Shown here piece by piece: positions 4,394 through 5,336 of a DNA stretch of 5,336 bases; the stretch's first letter is position 1; each line of letters begins with the position of its first letter. The notes under the pieces are model-generated. The model was given only the letters and a program-made list of their open reading frames with translations. It searched no databases and had not been told where the DNA came from. This stretch comes from Parcubacteria group bacterium (lineage in GTDB: Bacteria > Patescibacteriota > Minisyncoccia > UBA6257 > JAAZHW01), in NCBI GenBank assembly GCA_012510515.1, contig JAAZHW010000050.1, positions 1-5,336 on the forward strand, in the 5' to 3' direction. Made by a program: the position numbers and the translations under genes.

Positions 4394-5336
4394 ATGAAAA
4401 AAGGTAAAATTAAACAAATTATAAAAAATTGGCGTTTATATTTTATATTTTCAATATTTGTTTTAATGACCGGAGTAATTCTCTGGCGATTATATTCTTT
4501 GCAAATTCTTCATTATGATGATTTTTCCCAAAGAGCAGCGGCTCAAGTAAAGACAACAGAACAAATTAAAAATGATTTACAATATGTGCGAGGGAAAATT
4601 TATTTTCAAACACGAGAAGGTGATTTAATTCCGGTAGCCGTAAATAAAAAATTTTATGAAATTTATGCTTCGCCCAAAGAAATGACTGATATAGTAAAAG
4701 CGGCAAAAACTTTATCTCAAGAGCTTAATTTATCCTATGAAGATTTAATTATAAAATTTTCTAAAAAAAATAGTTTATATGAATTGTTGGTAAAAAAAGC
4801 TGATGATTTAACGGCTAATAAAATTAAAGATTTAAACATCAAAGGAATTTATACTAAAGAATATATTGGGCGATATTATCCTTATAATGAATTTGCTTCG
4901 CAGTTAATTGGTTATGTTAAAAATGATATCAAGGATTTTCACGGGCAATACGGATTAGAAAAATTTTATGATAAATATTTAGCCAACGGTAGTTTATCAA
5001 ATAATTTATTAGATTTTTTATCTTTAGAAAAATTAACTTATAATCGAGATAATTTTGATATTATTACTAATATAGATTTTAATATTCAGAAAAAATCCGA
5101 AGAATTATTAAAAGAAAATGTAGAAAAGTGGCAGGCTGAATCTGGAAATATTATTGTTATGGAACCCAAGACAGGAAAAATATTAACTCTAGCCAATTAT
5201 CCTAATTTTGATCCTAATAATTATTCTTCCTACAATATAAATAAATTTAATAATCCCGCGGTTCAATCGCTTTATGAACCCGGTTCGGTTTTTAAAATAA
5301 TTACCGTGGCAGCGGGGTTGGATGCAAAAAAAATAA
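4394..5336 (+). CDS. ftsI: Class B penicillin-binding protein, FtsI/PBP2-type (partial, right edge)
   Basis: The frame runs open from 4394 to the window end, giving 314 residues of a protein normally about 550-650 long. It is a membrane-anchored D,D-transpeptidase that cross-links septal peptidoglycan. The basic N-terminus (MKKGKIKQIIKNW) precedes a transmembrane helix at about 14-31, then RLYSLQI, the usual end of the anchor. The pedestal/dimerisation domain starts with R66GKI, where most FtsI proteins have RGxIxDRNGxxLA; here it reads RGKIYFQTREGDLIPVAVN. The transpeptidase domain begins at about 250 (NIIVMEPKTGKIL, then ANYPNFDPNNY). The catalytic SxxK is S298VFK301 in YEPGSVFKI. The SxN and KTG motifs lie beyond the window. 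The start follows ftsL by 48 bases. Neighbour order favours FtsI over the elongation PBP2. Confidence 0.93.
   Translation, partial: MKKGKIKQIIKNWRLYFIFSIFVLMTGVILWRLYSLQILHYDDFSQRAAAQVKTTEQIKNDLQYVRGKIYFQTREGDLIPVAVNKKFYEIYASPKEMTDIVKAAKTLSQELNLSYEDLIIKFSKKNSLYELLVKKADDLTANKIKDLNIKGIYTKEYIGRYYPYNEFASQLIGYVKNDIKDFHGQYGLEKFYDKYLANGSLSNNLLDFLSLEKLTYNRDNFDIITNIDFNIQKKSEELLKENVEKWQAESGNIIVMEPKTGKILTLANYPNFDPNNYSSYNINKFNNPAVQSLYEPGSVFKIITVAAGLDAKKI

Overview
The window is an AT-rich bacterial chromosome segment. It looks like a member of the Candidate Phyla Radiation (Patescibacteria, Parcubacteria-like). The grounds are strong A/T bias with Lys/Asn/Ile-rich proteins, a compact division (dcw) cluster, no Shine-Dalgarno sequence at any start, and intergenic repeats (GTCATCCTGAG..., CCTGCCTGCC...) of a kind I recall from such genomes. 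The taxonomic call is an inference, because no rRNA or marker tree can be read here.

Layout, left to right. Positions 3-83 hold the 3' end of an unidentified plus-strand gene. It converges on, and overlaps by 11 bases, a minus-strand gene (73-432) for a small three-helix membrane protein. The divergent intergenic region 433-810 carries two tandem, GC-richer composite inverted-repeat elements (about 528-641 and 671-763), flanked by a strong promoter on each side. Next comes a two-gene plus-strand unit: a DUF763-family protein with a helix-hairpin-helix-like motif (811-1977) and a small protein with a DUF4258/RelE-like pattern (1987-2391). A rho-independent terminator at 2448-2477 follows.

From 2525 to the right edge lies the start of the division and cell wall cluster. 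A promoter and an operator-like array of GTGG repeats precede mraZ (2628-3059), rsmH/mraW (3063-3941), an ftsL-like gene (3947-4345) and the first 943 bases of a class B penicillin-binding protein (ftsI/pbp2, from 4394). MraZ is the DNA-binding regulator that normally acts on its own promoter. RsmH methylates 16S rRNA. FtsL and the PBP are membrane components of the septal peptidoglycan synthesis machinery.

The most notable features are regulatory. The mraZ leader has three GTGG repeats at an exact 10-bp period and a fourth 32 bp further on; one of them also reads as a perfect DnaA box, and a second perfect DnaA box lies 172 bp upstream. Three genes (the membrane protein, DUF763 and the PBP) have a -10 element only 6-7 bases before the ATG, which predicts leaderless mRNAs. 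I see no new defence or mobile system, but the repeat elements, the leaderless promoters and the DUF763 gene pair deserve checking.
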